DNA of 64,000 bases. Origin: Ophioderma brevispina (Eukaryota > Echinodermata > Ophiuroidea > Amphilepidida > Ophiodermatidae). A program made the translations under genes and the position numbers. Shown piece by piece: positions 47,301 to 58,759 of this stretch; the first letter of the stretch is position 1, and each line of letters starts with the position of its first letter. A model generated the notes under the pieces. That model was given only the letters and a program-made list of their open reading frames with translations, was not told where the DNA came from and searched no databases. The DNA is taken from assembly GCA_023653785.1 (NCBI GenBank), contig JAMKCH010043991.1:62001-126000 (forward strand). The letters are read 5' to 3'.

Positions 47301-47842
47301 ATGTGGAATATTATCCAAGATATACCCAAATATGGATTTTTAGCTAATGGCGACCCTAATTTGCATATTATGTCATCATGGAAAGATCTGGTAATTTTCG
47401 AAATGGTCCCATCTTGATCTTTGACCCTCAAAACATAGGTCCAGTCATCTTACTTGTTCAGTTATCAACAATATTGGTTGAGATATATCGAAAATTGTAT
47501 TTTTAGCTAATGGCGACCCTAATTTGCATATTACGTCATCATGGGGACATCTGGTAATTTTCAAAATGGTTCCATCTTGATCTTTGACCCCTCTAAACAT
47601 AGGCCCAGTCACCTCATTTGTTCATTTATCAACAGTATTGGCTGAGATATATCGAAAATTGTATTTTTCTGTAATGGCGATACTAATTTGCATAAATTTG
47701 CATAAAAATGATACGTGGGACACTTTTTGATTTTTTTAACATAGCTAATCGTTTTCTACGCATTTTTTCTGATATAGTGACATTGATTAGAAGTTTATTT
47801 CAGGGGGGTGCACGAACACCCCTTCTACCCACTAGACTATAA
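44320..47842. mobile_element. Long-terminal-inverted-repeat element with internal decayed coding
   Basis: The left arm from 'ttagtgggtttagaagggga' pairs with the right end 'ggggtgcacgaacacccctt..ctacccactag'. The match resumes through 'aatgtcactatatcagaaaaaa', 'gtgtcccacgtat', 'atgcaaattagg' and 'atgccgaaaag', so arms extend about 780 bp at the left and up to 1.1 kb at the right, where three units of about 180 bp are tandemly repeated. Between them (about 45105-46690) is a unique core with protein-like minus-strand frames. Size and long arms recall foldback or other long-TIR DNA transposons. Confidence 0.7.
45130..46660 (-). pseudogene. Decayed protein-like core of the long-TIR element, family unknown
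   Basis: Minus-strand frames broken by stops and frameshifts read KREETDSSVFDASVLCYPYC near 46580, DIGSHIFKQSENPLKRLQKD then PMKYHIFTKVDHHKK near 46440, GITVSEAIAQAYTHICQGVA near 46350, and SRDLFKLSIFQVEYVEAYVD near 45860. Composition is protein-like and not repetitive, but I recognise no family. The plus-strand frames at 45162-45395 and 46079-46411 are alternatives. I would expect an element-encoded or captured gene that died by frameshift. Confidence 0.4.
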
Positions 47843-48166
47843 TCAAGTCGAGAACTCTTCAGCCCACTTCCTTCCACCACGTTACATCATTATACGCCTT
47901 AAGGAACTCCAGAAAAACTTGTACACAGGCCTTACAGGAAAATTTTTGTAAATTATGCCAATTAGCATATTTTACACCCAAAATCTAATTCAGGTCAAGA
48001 ACTCATCAACCCGCTTCTTTCCACCAAGTTACATCATTGTCACCCTTATGGAACACCAGATAAATCGTATACAAGATGGGTTAACATTTTTATCATGGAC
48101 GAACGAACGAACGGATGGACGATTCATAGTCCCCTTTCCGAACTTGTTCGGCGGGGACAATAAAAA
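47838..48166. repeat. Tandem 150-bp repeat ending in a TCCCC..GGGGA hairpin
   Basis: 'caagtcgagaactcttcagcccacttccttccaccacgttacatcatt' recurs as 'caggtcaagaactcatcaacccgcttctttccaccaagttacatcatt'. The block ends with TCCCCTTTCCGAACTTGTTC then GGCGGGGAC, the same design as the right end of the family D elements, so it is probably the end of a related element into or beside which the long-TIR element inserted. Confidence 0.5.
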
Positions 48167-49291
48167 CAAAAATAACCCCTAACCCCTCCCCCCCAAAAAA
48201 AAACACAGGCAGCCATATTTTTCAGATTTCAAGACTTTGACTTCAATTTTCAAAGCAAGCATTTCATGCTAGTGCTTTTTTCGAATCATGCCATGCTCTG
48301 TAACTCACACGCAACAGGTTCTGGGAATTTGGGCCTGCAGCCTGGGGAACTGGGTGTGTTTGGTACGCTGCAATGCCGTATGTGTAACTTTGGGGTAGTG
48401 TGCTGCCGACAAAAACCAGGGCGTGTGGGATCAGAGTTATGGCGGTGGCCAAGGCCAGAGTTTGCTAGAGTGGGTAAAATTCAGCATTAATTAATGAGTT
48501 AGAAACAATGGTGCTGTGTCTTGTAAACAAGTGAGTGTTAATCTTGCGAATGAATTGTCAAAAATTAATAAAAAGAAAATAGAGAGAAAATGGTTTTGAT
48601 TGAAATTTCATGAGCATTATGATAACAGCTACATAACACATGCAGTCACTGTTCTTCAGTTTGTATCATTAAACGTTTTCAAAGCTGTTTCAACTGCAAT
48701 CCCATGCGAATTTAAATGAATTAAACTAAATTTTAATATAAAATTGACTTTCTCCAAGATTTTCTCCCATATACCTGTACTACTGCTTGTCACTTGAAGC
48801 AAATAGAGTTCGCAAATTTTAAAAGTTTTGTAACTCCTTTAATTTGAAACTTTTGTCTTTTCTGAATCTGTGTTCATTATTAAGAAATGCTGTTATTTCA
48901 CGTTGTGAAAGTACAAATTGAAAAATTCACAGCTTGCATCTACAATGCAAAAAAGTATACATCCGCAATACTGAACATTGAGGAATTTTAACCTAAAGAT
49001 GATGATTATGATTTTATTCTTTGTGGTTTTCTTCATCTTGTCCTTCTTGCAAACAAAACTGTATCACTTTCCCTCACAGATTCGTACACTTCAGAGCAGT
49101 TGTAATTGAAATACACATACCTTAAATCTAAACTTCTGTGAATACATCCACAACAGAAATGTTTTGCCACTTGTCATGCCAACCGAGAATGGGATTAGAA
49201 TTGTTCATGTCTTATAATTCTATCGGAGGTACTTCAAATACAATTGTTCATATCCAAAAGCCTTAATAATTTAAAAATCCTAGGTCATTGT
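48167..49291. other. Intronic sequence, no features supported
   Basis: It holds a poly-C/poly-A boundary at 48187-48205. A 15-base KFRFK candidate at about 49127 is too short to call. Confidence 0.4.
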
Positions 49292-49708
49292 TAGGTCAGG
49301 TCAGTTTTCCTTCGAGGGCCTGCTACTGGTATCCTGGTAACCAGTACTAGCTGTCCCAGGGCCGAGTCGTCGGCGGCTAAACTGACACCCAATGGGTTTC
49401 TAAGGAATCTGATGAGGAGGGTAGCTGGTTACCCTGGTAGAATGAAAAAGAAGATCTACCTACAAGGGCATCAGCTCTGGAGAGCTATTGGCGGCCATCT
49501 AGCACATGCTGCCTTGCATGTTGGGCATGGTTGCCCAAAGGCTAGGCCCACCGCCGAAAACTGTGGATTGACGTCAGAAAGGGCATCCGGTCAATTATGT
49601 TTTGCTCCAATAAATCCTCACACAGCAGTATTGCTGAGTGTGAGGTGAATCCGACCACCCTCGTTTACGGGGACAAAACCGGATTTAAAACTTTGGTCTA
49701 ACTAAACT
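49292..49708 (+). mobile_element. Retroposon 3' end, family M copy 3
   Basis: Longest copy: 'gtcaggtcagttttccttcgagggcctgct' through 'agaagatctacctacaagggcatcagctctggagagct', an extra 'agcacatgctgccttgcatgttgg' segment, 'tccaataaatcctcacacagcag' and 'ggatttaaaactttggtctaact'. No ORF is retained. Confidence 0.62.
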
Positions 49709-50233
49709 AAGGTCCCCAAAATCTCTGAAATGTAGTCCACAATTACGGTATTGTCCATCTGTTGAAACAAGTTATTTTTTTAGCACAAACTATTTTGGTT
49801 ATAGTTCAGGGTGGTTGAAAGTGGCATTTTTGTGAATGTATGTCTGCACATTTACCTTTTCACCCTTTTATTCAATCTAAAAAATCTGACTATTCGTCAG
49901 TGAAACCTTTAATATTTGTTCATTAAACTAAATAGTATTACCCTTTATATGAAACATAAATCAAGTTAATTGGTTGACATTTTGGGTATTTTTTTTTTAA
50001 AATTTTTGTTGACGCTAAGTAGCGGAATTGCCCGAATGTGATGATCGCGTAATTGGCCAGATCTTCAGGCATTTTACTGGGAAATCAAAGCAACACTCAG
50101 GCATAAATCAAAAGTTAAGACATGCTTCCTGATGGAGATGTGTGTTATGTAATATGCTCCTGGATCATTAACACTAGACAGCATTAATACCCTACCCAGA
50201 CCCCAACCCCTACAGCCTCCAGAAAGGCATTAA

Positions 50234-50548
50234 CTATAGTCTGGGACAGAACCGTTGCCCATATGCGCGTCTGACATAATTTGAATGGTGCAGAACAAAT
50301 GGTCGCTGTGACATATTCTCACTGTGAACATTTAATTGAACAGAAAGTTTATTTATGGTGAAATATGTGTCCGTGTGTCGAAAACCTGGACTCATATAGG
50401 GCTGGTTTTGGCATTTAAAATCATATTTTGTTCGAATGTGCCCCGCCCATACTACACATTCAAACCATTCACAGTCCGGGGGGGCGCCGCACCGTTGACA
50501 AACCTTGACCTACGTGCAATTGATCGCTAATTTTTTGTCCCTGACTAT
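50234..50548. mobile_element. MITE with TATAGTCxGGGACA ends, family S copy 1
   Basis: Left TATAGTCTGGGACAGAAC and right, complemented, TATAGTCAGGGACAAAAA. The interior 'ctcatatagggctggttttggcattt' and 'cccgcccatactacac' matches the copy at 56877-57195. Confidence 0.75.
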
Positions 50549-50626
50549 ATCAGACAGACAGCTCCTTCTTGATTCAAATAAAAGTTTGTTAGCTTTAAAT
50601 ATACATGTTATTAGATGGTTCCCTAC

Positions 50627-50657
50627 CTCTTCTTGGCATAGGACTTCTTGTTGGCAG
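50627..50657 (-). CDS. Possible proline-rich micro-exon
   Basis: On the minus strand a branch-like CTAAC and a pyrimidine-rich stretch lead to GCCTAG, followed by 31 bases and donor GTAGGG. One frame reads LPTRSPMPRR plus one base, which suits the proline-rich linker. However, the upstream exon (57769) ends in phase 1, and that frame would read ANKKSYAKK instead. An earlier AG at 50677 would give a 51-base open frame without prolines. The site is attractive but the reading frame is undecided, and it may not be used at all. Confidence 0.3.
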
Positions 50658-51965
50658 CTAGGCCTTTGGAGGGAAACCTGCTGGGTTAGTGAGACACAAG
50701 TAACCAATGTTAAACTATATACCACCACCGATTATGGGATGCAGAATATCACCACAATATCCAACTGTCATTTGATTGTATAACATAACCATTATAGAAC
50801 CTGTTCAATGAACATCAGAAATGTCGGAGCAAAATACAACATATGCGAGCATCCTTATACGCTTGTATACATACACAAGCGTTTGACAGTGATGCACTTT
50901 AACGCGCAGATTAAATAAAACAAAGTGCCTGTGGCTCACAGTTGCAGTGTGGTTGACATGTTCGGATGCTTATGGAGTCACCCTGTGTGGAAAACTTCAA
51001 TTTGAAAAGGTCTATAGCATTGAGGATTGCAATTGGTCCGGGGGGGGGGGGGGGGTGCACTCACAAGAAAAATAGATTATCTTAATTGGGTTACAAAGAC
51101 TCACATGACAGAGCAACGCTTAGGGGGTTCACAACCTTATGTACAGCACCAAGCTTCAATTCCAAGGACTGTCTTTTACCCTTCCCCCATTCATATGCAC
51201 CTTAACAGGCAACGAGAAGAACAGACGTTGCCAACAACCCTACTTAAACCACACAATATGGGACTCTAAATAACAAAAGGGACTATCAGGTATTACTCTG
51301 GGCAACATCAATTTCTTGTTCTACAATTAATGCTATGTCAAACTGCCCCCTCTATTTTTGAATACATGCCTGGACAACGGTTTAAAGGCAGCCCAATTTT
51401 AAAGAAACGCATGGTGATCTTTCTTGGGTGGTGCATTTTACTACTGCAGGAGAAGGTTGGAAGTAACCCAATGGTGCCGAGTAAAGTGGGGAGGTTTTGG
51501 CAAAACTGTTGTATGCTATAACACCATGGGCTCTAATCCACCAAATCAAATTACAAACCCAGATTAAAAATCAAATATGACCCCACATAACCCACATTAG
51601 TTAACCACAGAGATATATACTTCAAAGGACAACAATTGCCAAACCTTGCCACTGCAATTGGTACATGTGAAACTTTGCAACCATCCATTATTAATTAAAA
51701 ACGATGTATGTGATGAACAAAAACGAAATAATTTGCGCTTTTTTTGTTCAGCATGCAGCGGAATGATTTTTCTGTAGCTTGCCCTTTATCTGGAAATCGG
51801 GAGCTGACTTTTTGAAAATTTCAGAAAAAAAACCTAGTTCGGAGACCCCATTTTTTGGGCTCAAAATCAGCTCCGGAGACCTCAATTTTTGAAATCCAGG
51901 AGGCACATGTCCCAAAAAAAAGTTGACCTTCAGAAGCAAAAATAAGTCAAATCATTGGTAATCAT
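50658..51965. other. Intronic sequence
   Basis: It contains a poly-G run at 51040-51054. No exon or element ends are recognised. Confidence 0.4.
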
Positions 51966-53233
51966 CAGGCTCCAAAAAAACCGACGGCACCGACGGCAAA
52001 TTGCCGTAGTTACCCTGCCAACTGTGCCGTACTGACCCACCAAATATTCCCTTGCCGGCGGCAATTGGTGAAGCCATGCCCTAGTTTACACTGCCGTACG
52101 TTGCCACTTTTGTTTTTTTGTGAACTAAAAAAAAAGAGCAAAGCAAGACAATGTAAATAGTAATGTTTAACAAAAGTTCGAACTATATGTATCAAAGGAA
52201 AAAAGTTAAAAAAAAAGGGTTTTGGGTTTTGATGTCACTTTTCTCCCAGACTTTTAGCCAAAGTCGCACTATATTGAAGGATAAAAGTCGGCGTGTTAAC
52301 CCTCACTTAGGGTGTTAAAATCAAGTTAGTTCATCATGGGACCTCATTAGAAATACCCCACTTGTTTTGATCGTTGTTTCCTGAAGGGTGTGACAGCCAG
52401 AATTTTGGGTTGCTAGCCTGTTAACAATAGGAGAAAAATATGAAAATATGTAAAATTGGGTATTTTACCACCTTTCCCAACACCGTACAGGGTTCAAATT
52501 AAAATTGTGGTAATATGATTTTTCATAATTCCTGTTTGCCAATTGATAAATTTTTCATTTTTTAACTAAATTAGGCTTAGGAAATTTTTTAAAGATATAT
52601 CTAGGATTTTAGGTTCACTTTATCACTGCTTTTCAAACAAGGTTACTGCTTAATAACAAGGTGACTCTTTTACATGTACCATATCCCAATATCCCAATTT
52701 GAAAAAACTTGGTATTTGGGTAGTGGTGTATGCAATTATTACCCATACATTGTGCCATCATTATTTGTGCATATTAAACTATCATAATACAAATTTGCTC
52801 GATTGGGTCATTTCTACAAAAGAAGGTGAACTTCTAAACACAAGATCCCAATGTCCACATCAGTCCACACTTGGTATGTGGGTTGGTGGATGCAAGTAAT
52901 ACCATGCACTGTGCCATTAACATTTATTTGTTGAGCTATTAATATGCTCATTTGCATAATTTTCTCTGACTGGCGAATTAAGATTCCAATGTCCAAAGTT
53001 GATCGAACGTGTATGTGGGTAAGCGGTGCATGCAAGTAAGAACCCCATGCACGTTTTCATTATTTGCACTATTAATGAGTTTTCATTTGCAAAATTGCCC
53101 TTGGGTGCCCTTAACTGGGGGCAAAAAAAAATTGCCTTGGTGCCCCTGTATATGGGCCTTAATGCCCTGTCAATTTTAATGGCCCCCTAAGGCAAAACGG
53201 CTTGGCCCTTCTTAATTCTTATTTTGGAGCCTG
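51966..53233. mobile_element. hAT-like element with CAGGCTCCAAAA ends and internal tandem repeats
   Basis: CAGGCTCCAAAAAAACCG at the left and, complemented, CAGGCTCCAAAATAAG at the right. AATCAT abuts both ends (51960-51965 and 53234-53239). The right half (about 52700-53100) carries three units of about 165 bp ('catgcactgtgccattaacatttatttg', 'gatcccaatgtccacatc'). No transposase frame is seen. Confidence 0.7.
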
Positions 53234-53499
53234 AATCATTGTAGTAGATTAATGTAATCAATAATCGATGGTGGCGATGGAGTATTTAACAACATGCCAC
53301 CACATGGAGTGGCCAGGTTTGAATGTCCTTTTATGTTAAATTACGCGTTTATTGCTTCGGTTCTGCACATCCATTGGTTGAAAAGGGAAAAACAGTAAGG
53401 TATATTGAAAAAATGTTGATAAGCACGGGAAGTGCAGTATGTGTATGCCTGTATGTGTTGTATGCATGTGACTATGTATGTATGGGTTATGATCTATAT

Positions 53500-53786
53500 C
53501 AGAGGGTGTTTTGAGCCAATCCACAATGCACCAGTTTTTGGAAATTTCACTCAATAGGGTCATGTGAATTCACATAAAAAATCTTTTTAACACAAAAAAC
53601 CCAGACTTTAATGCTCATTTAGACCACAAAGCATTAAGTACTTAGGGAAAATTTTGCATTATGAAAATGTCTTGTGGGGTTCGTAAAAGTTTGGAAACAC
53701 GTTTATCCCTAAGTACTGGAATGTGTTTAGCACAGTATGGTATAGACACATTGCGATGCATTGTGATTGATTCATAACACCCTCTG
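53500..53786. mobile_element. hAT-like MITE with CAGAGGGTGTT ends
   Basis: CAGAGGGTGTTTTGAGCCAA at the left and, complemented, CAGAGGGTGTTATGAATCAA at the right. Inner 'aagcattaagtacttaggg' and 'ccctaagtact' also mirror. Flanks do not show a clean duplication. Confidence 0.72.
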
Positions 53787-54234
53787 ACTCTCTATCAAAC
53801 AAGAAAATACTTACATCTCAAATCTACTTTGGCTTGAGCAAATACATAATTATATTTTTGTAGGTTTATCACTTCATGTAAGCTTAAACACACAGAGCTG
53901 GGGCCCTTTAAAATTCCATAATTGAAATCAACCCTCACTTATTTGAAAACAGTTTGGATGTTCATTGTGTTTGAACACTGTAAGGGGAACTTTATACTCT
54001 AATTTTTAATTGATTACTAGGTGGTGGCGTGACTCATAGCCACCATTCCTTGTGTAACTGCTGCTTTTTGAGTGATGTTTGTTGGTAGTAATATTATTTC
54101 AATTTAAATGATGCATTACTTTTTTAAAAAACAACATGTTTTTGTATATTGTACTTTTATGCTACAACAGGGCCCTACTTGAAAATCAACCCTGTTGAGT
54201 AGGTTACCCTGTCAAAATATGGTTAAGTAATACA

Positions 54235-54264
54235 AAATAAATAAATAAATAAATAAATAAATAA
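54235..54264 (+). repeat. (AAAT)n microsatellite
   Basis: Seven uninterrupted AAAT/AATA units. Confidence 0.95.
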
Positions 54265-54734
54265 ACTGCATGTGGTTTAAAGAGACATGCGGAGATGTCC
54301 CAGAAGAGCGCCACCAAATTTTACTCGAACTCCTCCTTGTTCTTTACTATTTGGAATGCTTTCCAAGTATTAGATCACACTTGAAGTGAAAAATACGCCC
54401 AATACGCTGTCTTTATGTAATAAGATGAAGGTGATTTAGAGTTTCGTCGTGCACCACAAAAGTCAAGCAGGGATTCTATGGGGACGCTTTACGCTATAAG
54501 GCAGTTCAAAACAAGTTTTGCTTTTTCTCTTTTGCGCCTGTTGTCCAATAAACCTTCGGAACCGTCTTGGTAGGTGGTCCTACAACCGATCCGGTGAAAT
54601 TTGAGAGAAATTCGTATCCTAAAAAATCTCCTCCCTGTCACTTTAAAGATATTGTTTCTATATGACACTACCTACAGGCTTAAAACTACACTGCATATCG
54701 CAGCCAGTGAGGAAAAATACTTGCAATAAAGGCC

Positions 54735-55020
54735 AACCAGAGATTTCAAATATAAATTTTTTTTTGTGTAGTAAAAAAAACCAAAAATTTAAAGTACTCT
54801 AGAAATAAAGATAGTCACCTAAAATGCTTATTCCAAAATGAGATAATCAGATATTTTGTTTTCATGATGTAAACATTTATGCACAGTATAACAATGCCAT
54901 AGGATACCGTGTATAACACAAATTCTTAATTTTATAACAAAGTTGTTATTTTCTATATGAAGGACTTTGATTTGAGCATAGTTATTTCACACAGTGATTA
55001 GTATATGGACAAGGGGCGGG
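54735..55020. mobile_element. Family R copy, interrupted at the right
   Basis: 'agagatttc', 'acagtataacaatgccataggataccgtgtataa', 'ttctatatgaaggactttgatttgagc' and 'cacagtgatta' follow the order of 5339-5702, then break about 15 bases before the family D element at 55035, which probably inserted here. Confidence 0.6.
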
Positions 55021-55034
55021 TTCTCTCAGCACAA

Positions 55035-56209
55035 GGTCCCCCCGCCCTCGCATAGTTACTTGGAGTGAAATATAATTTTAAGACACAGGGAGAATTTTGA
55101 TGGAATAAGGGTTTCTCCAACCACTGAGGCTCCTGCAATAGCAGTTGCAATTTTGACGGTATCAACTGTTGACTACAATGACCATACTACTTATAGTTAT
55201 TTGACCTTGATACCCTACTTGACCTTGAAATGACCTTCAAATTTTCGGTTTAGAAATGTTTCACAACATCCACAAAGTTCTTGACCTACCAAAAGAACGG
55301 ACAAAACGTCTAGTTTAGAGAGTTGACCTTGGATGTCCCCACGACCTTGAAATGACCTTCAAAATTTTCGCAAATTATGCTACTACACCCCTCAGTTTTC
55401 ATGACCATATAACCATGTGTATGATTTGACACTTGGATGACCCCACATGACTTGAAATGACCATCACCATTTTTGGCACTGATGTTGACCACCCACCCAC
55501 CAAGTTGTATCAATCCTAAACAACAAACTTAGTGATTTGACCTGGATGACACCCACATGACCTTGGAAATGACCTTCAAATTTATGGCAGTGAAGCGACT
55601 ACCACACCCACTAATTTTCATCATCCTACCACATTTGACCAAGGGTTATAGCACTTTTATCCCATTTTTGACGTTGAAAATGACCCCGCATAACCTTGAA
55701 TGACCTTCAAATTTTTTCGGCACTGAATGTTGACCTAGTGCACTGAATGTTGACCACACCCACCAAGTTTCATCATCCTGCCATCATTTGCCAAGGCTTA
55801 ATAGCAATTTAATCCCATTTTTTTTTTTCACTCACCAAATTTGACCCAGGTGTTGACCATAGTTGACCTTTGACCCATACACTAAACCCTCTCCCAACTC
55901 ATATCCGCCGCTAACCTTGAGCGCTCTATGGTGGCGAATAGATGGACCCCCGCATACTTGCTTAGATATAAAGATATCGTGTTTTTTACACTGTTTGTAG
56001 CAATTAACCCCCATTTTGGACCATTTTGACCTTTGCCCATGCACATGACCCACTTCAATGCAGGCCAACGCGTACTTGAGATACATCTATGTTGCCAAGA
56101 TTGCCACCCCGCTGCTTAGATCCAAAGATTCGCGTGGGACAACCACAATCCAACGCACGGACGAAAGCATTTCTGTAGTCCCCTTCGCCAACAAAGTTGG
56201 CGGGGGACC
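55035..56209. mobile_element. 1.2-kb inverted-repeat element, family D copy 2
   Basis: It begins GGTCCCCCCGCCCTCGC and ends CGCCAACAAAGTTGGCG then GGGGACC, an inverted pair. Internal tandem units match copy 1 at 42934, with many indels in both. Confidence 0.77.
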
Positions 56210-56876
56210 AAAAAAGCATATTATATGCCAAAAACTGTGATTTGTGTTAAAAATTAAGTTCACCCTCATTGGGAAATCTCCGAGTCAACCTTATAATGTG
56301 TTGGTTATTATTGGTAAATTGGAAATTGTGTCCACTCTCAAAAATCAAAATTGTTTTCAAATGAGTGAAAATATTGTATAGTGTGACCCCAAGAAATGTA
56401 ACGAAATTCATCATCAATTCCACCATTAATCTTGAGGGCGCATTTTGGGTCACCCTGTGGAATAGGTTCATTTCCAATTAAGTCCCCTTCCTTTAATTTC
56501 AGGTTTAGAATTATTTCAGAAAGTTTCAAACATCATTTAGACTGATAAATTGGACCTTTTACTCGAACCACTCAACAACACATTAGCAATGGTTGTTGGG
56601 CTGATGATGACTAGATCATAATATTTGGAACTGCATTTCAATTGGTTATTGAATGAAAATAAGATTGATCACCAATTAGAAATGCTGTATGAAAATTTAA
56701 ATGGCATTATAGATTCACCATTTATGCACACTTGTCAACTCCAATATTTCCAACACTTTCTGAAATCAATCAAATCTGTATGAATCTATACTTGGGAAGG
56801 TTTTGAGTACGTTTGTAAATAGTGGGTACTTAGTATATGGCACTGTCTCTTATTAGGAAGAGAACAGTCAACTATT

Positions 56877-57195
56877 ATAGTCATGGACAGAATTGGCGAC
56901 CAATTGCGCGTCGGACGTATTTGAGCTGTGTGCAGAACATATTTCGGCCGTGACGAATAATCTGTGAACATTTAAAGCTTGTTTTGAAACAGAAGTTTCA
57001 ACTTACGTTAATTATTGTGTCCCTGCGTAGGAAACCCGACTCTCAAATAGGGCTGATTTTGACATTTGTTAAATCATATTTGGTGGAAAATGCCCGCCCA
57101 TATTACACTTCACACCACTCACAGTCCGTCTGCCGCGATGATTGACAAACCTTGGCATCCGCGCAATTGGGCGGCTAATTCTGTCCCTGACTATA
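56877..57195. mobile_element. MITE with TATAGTCxGGGACA ends, family S copy 2
   Basis: Left TATAGTCATGGACAGAATTG and right, complemented, TATAGTCAGGGACAGAATTA. Same layout as 50234-50548. Confidence 0.77.
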
Positions 57196-57375
57196 AAAAC
57201 ATTTTGGTTGGGGGCTTCTTCCTGTGCTAAATGAGTAGCCTGATAACTAAAATTGTCTGACAAGGTATAGAAATACTAAACAACCTAAATATAATTGTGA
57301 TGTTACTGGAGACACTGTGTGTCAACTTTGTTGGGTGAGTCACAAGTGAGATCATACTGGATGCATAAAGCTTAA

Positions 57376-57711
57376 GGGTGCATTTTGTGGTTCCAGCACC
57401 TTCTGTTTTATTTATTGTTCACTAGATATCCTTGAGAAAACCTTATTCACAAAATTTGAGTTGATCCTGATCTTGCGGTTTTGTGTTATGAGCAATTGCT
57501 TGTTTCCCACGGTCCGATAGGCCACCGTGCTGTAATTTCTGTTCGTTTACGAACAGAAAATACAAAATTGCAAATTTCTTAAAGATATGATCAAACTTTC
57601 AGGTAAGATTAGGTACATGTGGATTACTAAAGCTAACGGTTCAGATGCTATAAAAATTGAGGTAAGTCGGGGGACAAGGTTGTGGATCACGAAATGCCCC
57701 TTCTAAGAATA
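57376..57711. mobile_element. TTAA-flanked MITE, family T copy 2
   Basis: TTAA at 57372-57375; left AGGGTGCATTTTGTGGTTCC and right, complemented, AGAAGGGGCATTTCGTGATC. The interior matches 25851-26194. It ends about 58 bases from the donor of the exon at 57769. Confidence 0.72.
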
Positions 57712-57768
57712 AGTCTACCACCATAAGAACAAATTTACAACCGGTAGTTGCTAAAACAATGTACTGAC

Positions 57769-58058
57769 CCCATTGGCTACTTTTAGGTGATGAGCCAAAA
57801 TCTGGAGGCTGAGGTAATGGTCTTTCTCTTGGAGGAGGTCCTTCAGGAGAGTCCTGCCTGTATGATTCATGAAAATGTTCCTGTTCTGTATCGTCATAAA
57901 CTTCCGATTCAATGTCCTCATATACGCCAGGCTCAAATGCACTGTTAGATGACTCGGTGCTTATCACCGACTGCCTGGTCTCCTCCAGTTCATGGATTGT
58001 ACTCTGTTTGGAATCTGCGTAGGATTTCGCTTTTAAGTCTTTCAAAATCTTCATCGAC
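57769..58058 (-). CDS. SH3BP2: Exon: acidic tyrosine-motif region ending in an SH3 ligand
   Basis: The acceptor CCTCTTGCAG is excellent, and one base completes the previous codon. The frame is open for 96 codons. From its Met (58054), residues 1-10 complete the PH-type helix (MKILKDLKAK). Residues 20-65 are acidic, with tyrosines in VYEDI (Tyr45) and EVYDD (Tyr53), plausible kinase and SH2 docking sites. Residues 73-84 are PPPRERPLPQPP, whose RPLPQPP fits the class I, Src-type SH3 consensus RxxPxxP. Human SH3BP2 has a comparable order directly after its PH domain. The 3' edge is uncertain: the donor is after 57769 (GTCAGT) or after 57781 (GTAGCC), and both leave phase 1. A mobile element ends about 58 bases past the donor. 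Confidence 0.75.
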
Positions 58059-58759
58059 CTGCAAGAGGAATGTCAAAGGATTGGTGAAAATTGTTGGCTG
58101 GATGTCTTAAATTTTGCCCTATACTGTCATATACATTTTCATTTATTGCAATTTAGGCTCCAATGAACAAAAAAAAAGTAACTGCTTGTCCTTGACTGAA
58201 CGACCCAAATTTTAGTAAGAAAAGAAAGAATACTAATTTGGACAATTTCAAAATTTGTGGGTTTTTTTTAGACTATATTTTAGTATTTTAGTTAACTTAA
58301 TATACTTTAAATACATTGCATTTTTGGGAACAAGCAAACATGTAACTATATATCTGTGTAAATGGTAAAGGTGAAGACGATCTTACAGTCTGAAAGTCTT
58401 GTCCGGATGACTTTCAGCAAAGTAGTCAAATTTGGAAGCAATGCATGCGTAACTACACAATCATGACCAGTCAACAATGTATACCTAGTTGCATTATCCG
58501 GGAAAGAATTTTATAGTTACCCCCCCCCAACCCCCTTTAAAATCTACATAGAAACAACATACCCTAAGCCTAAGGCCAAAAATCGAACGAATTATTACTG
58601 TATTTAGATTTTGAAGGGTACACATGAAACACTTGCCTTATTACCGCCTAATTTTAATTCAAATTGCTTTCATTCTTTTAATAATTTTCCCATATGTGAT
58701 TCAAATGGCACTGAAATATTTCCTATCAAATCAGATGTCAAAAAAGACTATGGCTGGTA

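Noticed and set aside
49123..49137. 15-base phase-0 micro-exon KFRFK between CACAG and GTATGT
   Set aside because: Too short to distinguish from chance, and not of linker composition.
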